The notes below the pieces were generated by a model. That model did no database searches and was not told where the DNA came from. It saw only the letters and a list, made by a program, of their open reading frames with translations. Below, in pieces: positions 22,247 through 32,500 of a stretch of 38,147 nucleotides of DNA. The position numbers were made by a program, and so were the translations under genes. Each line of letters opens with the position of its first letter. Position 1 is the first letter of the stretch. Source of the DNA: Tolypothrix sp. PCC 7910 (GTDB lineage: Bacteria > Cyanobacteriota > Cyanobacteriia > Cyanobacteriales > Nostocaceae); the NCBI RefSeq assembly GCF_011769525.1, contig NZ_CP050445.1:1-38147 (forward strand), in the 5' to 3' direction.

Positions 22247-22917
22247 GCTTGAGGGGAGTTTGAATCAAGCTTATTCAAATATTCAATCCGACAACACCCT
22301 CGCTTCCATAGCTGTCTCTGAGTTTTATCTACAGGATGGTAGTAAGCCCAAATACTTCCATCTGCTGCTTCATATAACGATATAATAAAAACCTTTTGTA
22401 TACCAAAGTTACCCGTACTTACCTCAATTTTTTCTTGTAGCGTAAAAGTTTGTCCTTTACTATTAGTTGCTGTCTCTAATTTTTTATAACCTGGTTTCTT
22501 GGCTGATTTGGCTTGGTCTAAATCTATTTCTGATTCCCTATCTTCATCAGATATACTTTCAATATTTACAGTTGATTCTGATAAATTACTTGATGCTGTC
22601 TCTAGGGTTTGCGGTGAGCCGGGCTGTTCATTATCTACTGTTATTGTTCGAGGTATAGCATCAGAAGTAAGGACAGGGCTACTGTTTGATTGCGACACTT
22701 CAATGCTGACAATCTGGTTATCATTTACTTGTAGCTCAGGGTCAACTGAATGATTTTCTTTTGGTAATGTAGTTGATACTGATTCAGATAATGCAGGGGT
22801 ATTGTCTTCCGTTGCAGTATTATTCTGCTTGACAATACGCAAAATAGCTGGCTTAGTTGACGCAGCTTCTTCTTGAGATGGTGAATTATTGGTTTTCTGG
22901 GATTTACGTTTTGGCAT
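22243..22917 (-). CDS. Hypothetical protein with disordered N-terminus and conserved-looking C-terminal domain
   Basis: A 224-residue protein, family not recognised. Residues 1-145 are low complexity, rich in Ser/Thr/Asn/Glu. Residues 148-218 form a compact domain (KGQTFTLQEKIEVSTG, VFIISLYEAADGSIWAYYHPVD, QRQLWKRGCCRIEYL) that reads like a small beta-rich fold. It lies 101 nt downstream of the 23019-23663 gene on the same strand and may be in its operon. It converges with the antitoxin-like gene, overlapping its end by 4 nt. Confidence 0.6.
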   Translation of the reverse strand: MPKRKSQKTNNSPSQEEAASTKPAILRIVKQNNTATEDNTPALSESVSTTLPKENHSVDPELQVNDNQIVSIEVSQSNSSPVLTSDAIPRTITVDNEQPGSPQTLETASSNLSESTVNIESISDEDRESEIDLDQAKSAKKPGYKKLETATNSKGQTFTLQEKIEVSTGNFGIQKVFIISLYEAADGSIWAYYHPVDKTQRQLWKRGCCRIEYLNKLDSNSPQA

Positions 22918-23018
22918 AATAAATTTTTGGTAGCAATGCGCTCAAAAATGTTGACTCAATCAATAATCAACAAGAAAATAACTACGCTTTTTATGTTAGA
23001 TTAGCTCTCTGTTAGCTC

Positions 23019-23663
23019 TTAAGTGTTTTCTGCTGTGTTGGTTGATATATCATCAGTAGATGATGGTTCAGGAGCTTTAGATTTAATGCACTCTCCTGAT
23101 TGAATTACTAAGCTAGTCCCTACACGTCGCACTTGAAAGTTCCAAAATTGCCTAATAGATTTTGGTGGTAAAAATCCTTGGAGTCTTAATTGAAAATCTT
23201 TTGATGGTTCAAAATCCCTCCGAGGTTTTCGGTGAATTTTAACTTCTACTATCCCTTGTTCTAAGTTTTGATATACAACGACTCCTTGTACAGAAAAATT
23301 ATCAGCTAGTAACTGCAATTCTGTTTTTTCTGAGTCGGTATAATCTTTGGGTGTGCGAATGTTTATTAAACTTACAGAAAGTTTGGTCAAAGAATCTTTT
23401 GATCGTGTTTTAGGGTAAGCAGTCCACAGGTATTCTTGTGATAAGTCAAGTTGAGCGTGTTGAACTAATTTAGATGCTCTCTTGGCAAGCTTTGTCTCAA
23501 GCATTACACCATCAGCAGTTATTAGTTGCCCTTGATAAATCAGCTCATCTGACGGTACATACTTTCCCCAGAGCCGACCAATTGCTCGATATTCTAGTGG
23601 CTCTGTCGGCCTTATCTGTTGATTCTGGAGTGATAACTGCTGTGTATCGGTAGTAATGGTCAT
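23019..23663 (-). CDS. Hypothetical cyanobacterial plasmid protein
   Basis: A 214-residue protein from the ATG at 23663 (MTITTDTQQLSLQNQQI...). An open extension to 23795 looks non-conserved. The centre (YRAIGRLWGKYVPSDELIYQGQLITADGVMLETKLA, YLWTAYPKTRSKD) reads like a conserved cyanobacterial family of unknown function that I cannot name with certainty. The second half includes GIVEVKIHRKPRRDFEPSKDFQLRLQGFLP, a basic possibly RNA- or DNA-binding stretch. A disordered acidic tail ends it. It precedes the 22243-22917 gene. Confidence 0.6.
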   Translation of the reverse strand: MTITTDTQQLSLQNQQIRPTEPLEYRAIGRLWGKYVPSDELIYQGQLITADGVMLETKLAKRASKLVQHAQLDLSQEYLWTAYPKTRSKDSLTKLSVSLINIRTPKDYTDSEKTELQLLADNFSVQGVVVYQNLEQGIVEVKIHRKPRRDFEPSKDFQLRLQGFLPPKSIRQFWNFQVRRVGTSLVIQSGECIKSKAPEPSSTDDISTNTAENT

Positions 23664-23887
23664 GCGAACAATCTGACAATATGTTTTTTTAAACACTATC
23701 AATGATTGTAAACTGCGACTTCCGCTAAGATATTCTTCCTGTCGATCCACTTGAAAAACATAGCTGTTCAGAACACCCAGGTTGCTGTGAAGCACTCCTC
23801 GCCCGAAAGTTTACCCTTGAATGGCGAAACTTCGGCACGATAAACCCACGAATGGCTGCTTCTCTTAACACTCCCGCCATAAAAATA

Positions 23888-23914
23888 CCCCCATGAACAT
23901 AAAGGGGGCTTTTG
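23888..23914 (+). terminator. Weak terminator-like hairpin
   Basis: CCCCC (23888-23892), 11-nt loop, GGGGG (23904-23908), then CTTTTG. The reverse strand also shows TATTTTT after the stem, so it could work both ways. No well-defined gene ends right before it. Confidence 0.35.
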
Positions 23915-24630
23915 ATGTGGTTTATATTTCTTCAAAGATAATGAAGAGGATAATTCAGGTTCGGTATAAGGAGTTCTGTATATCTGCCTCATAGTAGCAA
24001 CTAAGAACGTTAATGCTAAGGGCGATCGCTGAAGATTCAAGATTACTTCACAATAACTGAACAATCAAGCTGATTTTTACAGCCAAAATTTCCCAATATA
24101 CACTTATCTCGGTTTATCCTCAAATTAAATACCAGTTGTGGTCAGTAGAATCCAATGTGGTTCATAGACTTAACATAATGTTATTTGCTGATTTCCTAGA
24201 GCTTTACTTATAGAAATCAGCACGGGTAAGAAAAAAGTAAGCAAGAGAATTCTCTAAGTTTCTAAAAAGCTTGAATTACAAGGCACGAAAGGGGGTACGA
24301 CCGCGCACTGTTCTTGCGCGACAATGGCTAGCAAAATTTCCTGAGCGTAAAAAACCTTTTTTGGCACAGTGACCCCAGATTAGGAGTGATTCTTCAATTG
24401 TTTTGGTGAAGAGGTTTAGATGGTTTAAGGGCAAGAAATTGCGCTTAAGCAAATACTGTTGATTTTAGAGAGGCAAGAGAGTGAGCCGAATCCTGATGAC
24501 AACGTTAGGAACTTAGGGGGATCTTCATCCCATGATTGCTGGGGTATGTGTACTGAATCATTCTGTCTATTACCCGGAAAAGGATGATACCCAAAAAAGT
24601 TCTTGCTATCCATCAAGATTTAGGTATTTA

Positions 24631-24756
24631 TTGGGAAATTTTCGGTATAATACGTTGTTATTGACGATATACGAAAAATTTCTTGATATTATAATTAAAT
24701 TATCTGTAATGCTTTATTTAACTAGGTTGTTTGATGTGATATACGGAAAGTTTTCG
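24631..24756 (+). promoter_or_regulatory. AT-rich leader with repeated GATATACG(G)AAA motifs
   Basis: GATATACGAAAAATTT (24666-24681) and GATATACGGAAAGTTTTCG (24738-24756) are direct repeats. A related TTTTCGGTATAAT at about 24639-24651 includes a TATAAT hexamer. They precede the FAD oxidase start by 40-160 bp and are likely promoter and regulator sites. Confidence 0.45.
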
Positions 24757-24792
24757 TCTAATAAATAGTTAGGCAGTACAGGAAAATAAACA

Positions 24793-26211
24793 ATGACTCA
24801 TATCGAAAGCAAGCCCAATCGCCGCTCAGTTCTGAAATACCTCGCATATTCAGCGGCTGCTCTTGGAACAACCTTTGTTCCAAGAGCAGCAGGAGCCTTC
24901 TTTCCAGATCACATCCGAAGAGATGTTTGCATATTAGGAGGAGGAGCAGCAGGCATTTTTTCGGCTCTTAAACTTCGCGATCGCGGCTTTAGCGTTGCTG
25001 TTGTTGAACGGGCTGACCGTATTGGTGGTCATTGCGAAACATTCCGAGACCCTAACACTGGTGTGGTGATAGACATTGGTGTCCGAATTTTTCCGAATCA
25101 ACCTCTTGTGACCAATACATTTGGACGGTATGGTATTTCTCTTAAACCTGCTCCTTCTGGAGGTGGACAAGCGCCATTACTGGTTGATTTTGCAACCGAT
25201 CAACCTGTTATACCAGTCACTTCTACTCCTGCTGAATTCGGGCAGGCATTGGTTAAATATATTGGTATTTTGACCAAAGAATACCCTTTTATCACAACTA
25301 ACGGCATCAACCTACCAGATCCAGTGCCAGCAGAACTACTCCTACCGTTTAGGGATTTTCTTGAGAATCGAGGGTTACTGCCAGGATTGGCACGGCTTTT
25401 TGACTTTCTCCAGGGATTTGGCCCACAGCTAGACATCACAACGCTCTACGCCCTGAAGAATGTTGATCTCAATGTTAGCTCGGCTATTTTGAGCAATGGC
25501 TTTTTAAGGGCAGAGGGAGGCGCTGATCTTTTCTATCAAAGAGCCGAGAACGAACTGGGCAATGACATTTTCAAGAATACTAATGTTCTCTCTGTCAGCC
25601 GTCCAAGTAACGGACCTGTTCAAGTATTTATCAAGACTCCGTCTGGACCTCAGCAAATCCTCTGTGATCGGCTGATCGTTACGTTTCCACCTATTCTCGA
25701 AAATATGCAAAGGCTAGACCTAAGCAAAAGAGAGTTTGATATCTTCCGTCGCTTTAGTCCAAATTTCTATTGGACCTCAGTTGCAGAAATTTCTGGGCTT
25801 CCTCCCTTCCAACGAGTTAGTAATCGGTCAGCATCATTACCTTTCAATGTACCCCAGCTTCCTGGATTGTATGGTATTGCACCTTCATCAGCGCCGAACA
25901 TATATAACTTGATCTATGGTAGTGGTACGTTTATATCTGACTTTCAAGTGCAGCAACAAATTAAGCGTGATGTGGAGCAACTCAGTCTGGTAACCGGTAG
26001 TTCTGTGACATTCAACCGCTTTCTGCTCTTCAAAGCGCATAATCCATTCGCACTGTATGTTTCGCCCGAGGAGATTCGAGACGGTTTCTACACCCACCTC
26101 AATGCACTTCAAGGACAACGCAACACATTTTATCTTGGAGCAGCGTTCCAAACCCATAGTACTCTGGCTGTTTGGTCGCAGGCTGAAGAACTTGTAAATA
26201 CTTTCACTTAA
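24793..26211 (+). CDS. Tat-exported FAD-dependent oxidoreductase (amine-oxidase-like)
   Basis: A 472-residue flavoenzyme. Residues 9-36 form a twin-arginine signal (NRRSVLKYLAYSAAALG...RAAGAF), so it should be folded with FAD and exported. The Rossmann dinucleotide motif follows at about 44-75 (DVCILGGGAAGIFSALKLRDRG, VVERADRIGGHCETF), typical of the NAD(P)-binding/amine oxidase superfamily. The end (TFYLGAAFQTHSTLAVWSQAEEL) is the usual C-terminal FAD contact. The substrate is unknown. AGGA lies 10 nt before the ATG. It converges with the NRPS; a role in modifying or detoxifying the peptide is possible but unproven, since export separates it from the synthetase. Confidence 0.88.
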   Translation: MTHIESKPNRRSVLKYLAYSAAALGTTFVPRAAGAFFPDHIRRDVCILGGGAAGIFSALKLRDRGFSVAVVERADRIGGHCETFRDPNTGVVIDIGVRIFPNQPLVTNTFGRYGISLKPAPSGGGQAPLLVDFATDQPVIPVTSTPAEFGQALVKYIGILTKEYPFITTNGINLPDPVPAELLLPFRDFLENRGLLPGLARLFDFLQGFGPQLDITTLYALKNVDLNVSSAILSNGFLRAEGGADLFYQRAENELGNDIFKNTNVLSVSRPSNGPVQVFIKTPSGPQQILCDRLIVTFPPILENMQRLDLSKREFDIFRRFSPNFYWTSVAEISGLPPFQRVSNRSASLPFNVPQLPGLYGIAPSSAPNIYNLIYGSGTFISDFQVQQQIKRDVEQLSLVTGSSVTFNRFLLFKAHNPFALYVSPEEIRDGFYTHLNALQGQRNTFYLGAAFQTHSTLAVWSQAEELVNTFT

Positions 26212-26219
26212 GCCTGCAT

Positions 26220-26505
26220 GACAGAGAAGAAATAGTCGAATATTCCGATAAATTACTGCTGCCATTAGACAGAGAATTCAAGGGATATGAAGAAGTAATT
26301 GTCCAAGACATTTTAGGCATGACCGTGGTCATGCCTTTCTGGCATTATTGACCTGAAAGCTTATTACCGTGGTTTTCGATATGTCTATGAAATGTTAAAA
26401 ATGCTTCCGGAAATTCCTGAGCCTATTTTATTAGCCCAGATTTTTGCCAAGCTCACTTCTTTAGGACGTATTCATCCCGTTTCTACAGGTGTTGAACCCT
26501 CCTAA
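26220..26505 (+). pseudogene. Decayed gene fragment between oxidase and NRPS
   Basis: Two overlapping plus-strand frames look protein-like. The first, 26220-26351, reads EEIVEYSDKLLLPLDREFKG...; the second, 26323-26505, reads GIIDLKAYYRGFRYVYEMLK...LGRIHPVSTGVEPS. Neither has a proper start, and they can be joined by one shift near 26340. I do not recognise the parent. The hairpin at 26315-26336 lies inside. Confidence 0.35.
26315..26340 (+). terminator. Hairpin likely terminating the oxidase transcript
   Basis: AGGCATGACC (26315-26324) and GGTCATGCCT (26327-26336) are perfectly complementary, and TTCT follows. It lies about 100 nt after the oxidase stop. The stem is strong; the T-run is short. 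Confidence 0.55.
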
Positions 26506-26533
26506 ATTGGCTAAGGTATTGTTAAGACGCATT

Positions 26534-29500
26534 TTATTGAATAGATTTTCCTAGCATCGCCGCAATTGTTGGTGTTTGGTAAAGCTGCTTAATTGTTAAT
26601 TGCAAACCTTGATGAAACGCCCGCGCAATCATTTCCATACCTAAAATTGAATGCCCCCCCAACTCAAAAAAGTTGTCGTTTACACCAACGTTTTCAATGG
26701 ATAGCAAGTCTTCCCAAATACTTGCCAGTTTTTGTTCATCTAATGTTCTGGGAGCGACATATTCTAATTTCACGCTACTTTGTATCTGTACAGGGACTGG
26801 AAGAGATTGATAATCAATCTTGCCATTTGTTTTTAATGGCAACGCATCAAGTGTCACAAAAAACTCTGGCATCATATAATTAGGTAAATACATTTTTAGA
26901 ATACTGCGAAGCTCACAAGCAGGTATCTGTTGAGTCTCTTTAGTCACCAGATATGCAGTAATATAAGTTGCACCTAGAGTATTTTGACGAGCGATCACCA
27001 CAGCGTTGCTTACTTTGGTATGCCGCATAAGGACTACTTCAATTTCCTGAAGTTCAATACGAAAACCACGAATCTTGACTTGGTGATCGATGCGACCCAG
27101 ATATTCGATTGTGTTATCCGGTAGATAGCGAGCAAGATCGCCTGTCTTGTATAAGCGGTTGCCTGGTTCGGGGCTAAAGGGGTGCGGAATAAATTTCTCA
27201 TCCGTTAGCTCAGTGCGTTCCAAATAACCTCGAGCTATGCCAAAACCGCCAAGATGAAGTTCTCCTGGAACTCCAATCGGAACAGGTTGTAGATGTTCAT
27301 CCAAGATATAGGCTTCGGTTGCACGAATCGGATTCCCAATTGTCAAAGGATCGGTCTGCCCCTTCTCTATCAGTTCCCAAGTTGCATAAGTGGTAGCCTC
27401 GGTTGGTCCATACAGATTGAAGACCTTATCCACTGTTCCTTTGTCATAAATCTGCTGAACGAGTGTACCCTTAAGTGATTCCCCAGCAAAATTGACTACC
27501 TGCACTGAAGCTGGCAAATGCTCTATGACAAAATTGGTCATGAGAGAAGGGACTGTATTGATCAGTGTAATCACTTCCTGGTCAGCTAGACATGGTAGTT
27601 GGAGAATATTCTCGGCGACAATGACTTTCCCTCCCCAACTTAATGGCGCAAATATCTCAAATACAGAAAGGTCAAAATTTAGCGACGTTGCAGCCAAAAC
27701 CCCCCGTAACTCTTCCAATAGGAAGGTATTCTTAGCCCAATAAAGTAGGTTGGCAGTCTGACGATGTTCGATCGCAACTCCCTTCGGCTGCCCAGTAGAG
27801 CCTGAGGTATAAAGAACATAAGCTAAGTTCGTAGGTTTGATACTATCAACGAGATTTTCTTGACTCTGCTGGAGAACTAGGTCTTTCTCAGTGTCTAAAC
27901 AGACAATTGAACCTTTGTACTCAGGTAGCCGTTCCAGCAGAGTGGATTGGGTGATCATCACCTGAATCTGCGCGTCCTCTAGCATAAACGCTAAACGGGC
28001 TTGTGGATAGCAGGGATCGAAAGGAATGTATGCTCCACCAGCTTTTAGGATACCCAATATGCCAACTACCATTTCTGGTGTACGTTCTACACATATACCG
28101 ACGAGCGTTTCTGTACCAACACCGAAGGATTTTAGATAATGGGCTAGCTGATTGGCACGTTGATTAAGTTCCCGATAACTGAGATGGATTGCAATCGAAG
28201 GTGTGGACTCGATTGCATGGAATGCTAGAGCGATCGCATCGGGTGTCCGTTCAACCTGATCTTCAAATAGAGTGTGAATGCAACAAACCTCACTATCAGG
28301 AATTACCAGATTATCTTGCTTACCCAACCCAGCCATCTGTAGTGAAGCCGGAGGAAGTATTTGCATCTCATAGCGCGATTCTGGTTGAGCAGCCATTGCT
28401 TCCAATATGCCAATGTAGCTATCGCCTATAGCTTTGACTTGTTCAAAACAAATCTCATGTCCATCATAATCAATCACAATTCGATCAAGCTGAGCTGAAC
28501 GAGGATCAAGAACAAAGCTAGTTAACAAGGGGAAATTAGTCCGCTGAAATACCTTTTCGTTAATACCATTCAACTCTTCATGCTCCAGCAAATCCTGATA
28601 CACATGAAAATGGACGATGTTAAAAATTGTCTCAAATGGAGAATGCCCTAGGTGGCGTTGGAGCTCAGCAAGTGGATATTCACGAAAAGCGATATCTTCT
28701 TGTTCTGCTTTGAAGGTTGCTTGTACTAAATCGATCCAGGTACCTCCAGATAGATTAAGATAGAATGGTAGGGTGTTTAAATAGAGTCCTAATACACGAT
28801 CAGCATCTACTGTTTCAGGGCGGATATTAGTCACAAGCCCTGTTGTAATCTCAGACTGGTTGCAGTGTCGCTTCAGCATCCGAAGATGGGCTGCTAACAA
28901 AACGCTCTTGAAAGGGACTCTTGCGGTGTAAGCAAGTTGCTTCAGCCGTTCAGATAATTCAAGGGGGACCTTAATTTCCAAAACACCAGGTTGATCCTTG
29001 GATCGGTAAGAGGCAGGCCATCGAGGCAGTTGGGACAGAGGTTTGTCGGCAAATTTGTTGATCCAATAGTTTTTGGCTGTTTCGGATTGAACCACACGCT
29101 GCTCAGTGGCCACAAAATCTCTGAAAAGACTGACTGGAGGTGGTGCAAGGGGAGTCGTTTCTTTTCGTAATGCTGCTAAATAAAGCTGGAAAAGCTCAGT
29201 CACCAACATAGCAATACTCCAACCTTCAAGAATGATATGGTGGAAGCTTAGTGTCAGGTTGAAGCAGTTTGTATCGCGTTGATGTATCTTAACGCAAAGT
29301 AAGGGTGCTTTTTGCCAATCGAACCCTTGCTGCTTTTCTTCTATAAACCATCCATCAATCACCTTTTCTTGTTCAACAAAAGACAGATGCTGGAGGTCTT
29401 CCACCATTAAGGGAATTGTGACATCTCGATGAATCAGTTGGAGAGGTTCGCTAAATCCCATCAAGGCAATGCTGGTTCTTAACACAGGATGTCGCTGACT

Positions 29501-32500
29501 CAACTCTTTCAATACTTGGCGTAATTCGCCTAAAACCAATGGTAAACAAATCCGTGAACCCATCAGGTCGTGATACACATCTGTGCCAGGATCACGTTCT
29601 GTGTGATAAATCATGCCAGCTTGTAAAACCGACAGTGGAAAAGCATCTTCAACATCATCAGGTAGCTTTTGGCGATCGGCTCCTGAGATTAGACTGAATG
29701 CTGTTACTTGTACAATATTTTTTGTTGCTGTCTCTGGTTGAGATTTACATAGTTTGGCTAGAGCATAAATCGTTTGCTGCTCGAATAATTGGGCTAATGA
29801 TAAGTCGATGCCATGCTGATTTGTTTGAGCGAGCACCTGGATAGCTCGCATGGAGTCTCCACCTAAATTGAAGAAATTATCGTGAATGCTAACCTGACTA
29901 ATACCTAATACTTCAGACCAGATCTCAGTGAGCAGTTTTTCAGTTGAGGTTTGAGGTGCTACAAAGGTTGATATTCGTAAGGATGCGCTCAAATCTGGTT
30001 CAGGAAGTGCGCGGCGATCAACTTTTCCAGCCAATGTCAAAGGTAGTTTATCTAGAAACACAAAAACTGCTGGAACCATACCTTGTGGTAGTTTACTTAG
30101 GCAGAAGGTACGCATTTCTGCAATGAGAGATTGCTCACGGCCTGGTACTACAGGCTGATGAGGGACTACATAAGCTACTAGTTGCTTATTATTAGCCTGA
30201 GTTGTACGTACCATGACTACGACCTCACACACAAGAGTATGCTGACCCAGTACGCTTTCAATTTCGCCTATTTCTATCCGCAGTCCATGAAGTTTAACTT
30301 GGTGATCAATCCTTCCTAAGTATTCAATTGCTCCATTGGATAAGAAACGAGCCAGGTCACCTGTTTTATAGAGACGTGCATTTAAGTCATGAATGAAGGG
30401 ATTGGGAATAAATTTCTCAGTAGTTAACTGTGGGCGATTTAGATACCCTTGTGCTAACTGTATACCACCAATATGTAACTCACCTGCCATGCCAACTGGG
30501 GCAGGTTGAAGAGATTTATTGAGAATATATATCTGAGTATTGGCAACAGGATATCCTATCGGCACAATGCGTCGTGCACTATCCCGTTGACAGTGCCAAT
30601 AAGTTACATCCACTGACGCTTCAGTAGGACCATAAAGATTATGCAATTCCGCCTGGCTCAAACGCTGAAAGAATCGCTCTTGCAACTCATAGGCTAAAGC
30701 CTCACCACTACACATGACCTGCCGGAGGGATCTACAGTTCGAGACCTGTGGATGTTCCAAAAATATCGACAGCATGGGTGGCACAAAGTGCAAAGTTGTG
30801 ATCTGCTCACGTTGAATAATATCGACTAGATAACCAGGATCTTTATGTCCTTCAGGACGTGCAACAACCAAACAAGCCCCAGCTAATAAAGGCCAGAAAA
30901 ACTCCCATACTGAAACATCAAATGTAAAGGGAGTCTTTTGTAAGATACGGTCCGATGAGCTAAGAAGGTATTCATCTTGCATCCAAAGCAAACGGTTAAC
31001 GATTGCCTTATGTTGAACTAAGACACCTTTTGGCTTACCTGTTGAGCCAGAGGTATAGATAACATAGGCGACGTGATCAGATGTAACACTACTATGGATT
31101 GTTGTTTTAGGCTGTTGCTGAATAAGTGTCCAGCCAGTGTCAATGCAAATTGTTGGGCAATTTTGATCTAGGGGCTGAGTAATCTGAGATTTTATATGAG
31201 ATTGCGTTAGTAACAGAGAGGGTTGTGCATCTTCAAGAATGAAAATTATGCGCTCTGCTGGATAATGTGGATCTATGGGTAAATAGGCTCCACCAGCCTT
31301 GATTACAGCGTATATGGCAATGACCATCTCTAACGATCGCTCAATACATATCGCGACTAAAGCATTGGATTGAATACCATGCTGCTGGAGATAGTAAGCG
31401 AGTTGATTGGAGCGCTGATCTAACTCAGCATAGGTGAGTTGGCTTCCCTCAAAGACTACAGCAACATTATCAGGAGTTCGCTGAACCTGGGCAGTAAAGA
31501 GATCATGGAGACAGGTATCTTGTGGGTAGGAGATTACTGTGTTCCGGCTCATCAAAAACTGCCATTCATCTTCCGTTAACAAGGGTAACCGTGAAATCGA
31601 TTGGTCGGGATCAGCTACAACTCCTTGACTCAAAGTCTGAAGATGACCAATCATACGGGTAATAGTTGTATCGTCAAATAGGTCGCTGCTGTACTCAATG
31701 CGACCTATGATCCCCTCAGGGCGGTCATCCAGTTCAATCAAGAGATCAAACTTGCTGGTTCCACTATGAATGTCTAATTGGCTCAACCTCCAATGTAAAT
31801 TTTGGGTTGGTAACGGCGGTTCCATAACAAAAGCAACCTGAAACAATGGATTTTGGTGTGCAATCCGCTCAGGCTGTAAAGCATTAACCAACTTCTCAAA
31901 CGGCACGTCGGGATACTGATAAGCTTCAGAAACTACTGTTTTTACCCGTGTTAAAAGCTCCCGAAAACTTGGATCACCAGAAACATCAGTGCGTAAGACA
32001 AGGTTATTCAAGAAATCGCCAATTATGCTCTGGACTTCTATCTGGCTACGTCCACTGTGAACAGTGCCAATTGCTAGATCTTCCTGTCCAGTGTAGCGGT
32101 AGAGCAAAATGTTGATGATTGTAGTTAAGGTGATAAATAGGGTGACACCTTCCTGCCGACTTAAGCTCTTTAGTTGTCTGGTTAATTCTTGAGATAGCTC
32201 TAAACATTGCCTAGCACCCCGATAGGAAGTTTTTGCGGCATAAGGGAGATCGGTGGGCAACTGTAATACGGGTAAGTTAGCGAGTTTTTGTTTCCAGTAA
32301 TTCAGTTGACTGGTAAGAGTTTCATCCGTTAACCATTGATTCTGCCACGCTGCAAAATCCACATACTGAAGGGGCAATTCTGGTAATGATACAGGTTGAC
32401 CAGCTACTAAGGAGTGATAAACAGATTCCAGTTCTGGCAGGAAAATATTATATATCGAGATCCCATCCAGAATAATGTGATGGGCACTCAGGTAAAAGCG

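Larger units (their letters stand above)
23664..24792. other. Gene-poor region before the oxidase gene
   Basis: About 1.1 kb without a convincing gene. It contains a CCCCC/GGGGG hairpin followed by CTTTT (23888-23914). A plus-strand frame near 24282-24373 could be a protein remnant (KARKGVRPRTVLARQWLAKF...) ending at TGA. The last 160 bp are AT-rich and form the leader of the oxidase gene. Several open frames here are short and lack coding character. Confidence 0.55.

Noticed and set aside
23768-24064. 98-codon minus-strand frame
   Set aside because: No ribosome-binding site, a rare-residue-rich translation, and it contains the CCCCC/GGGGG hairpin.
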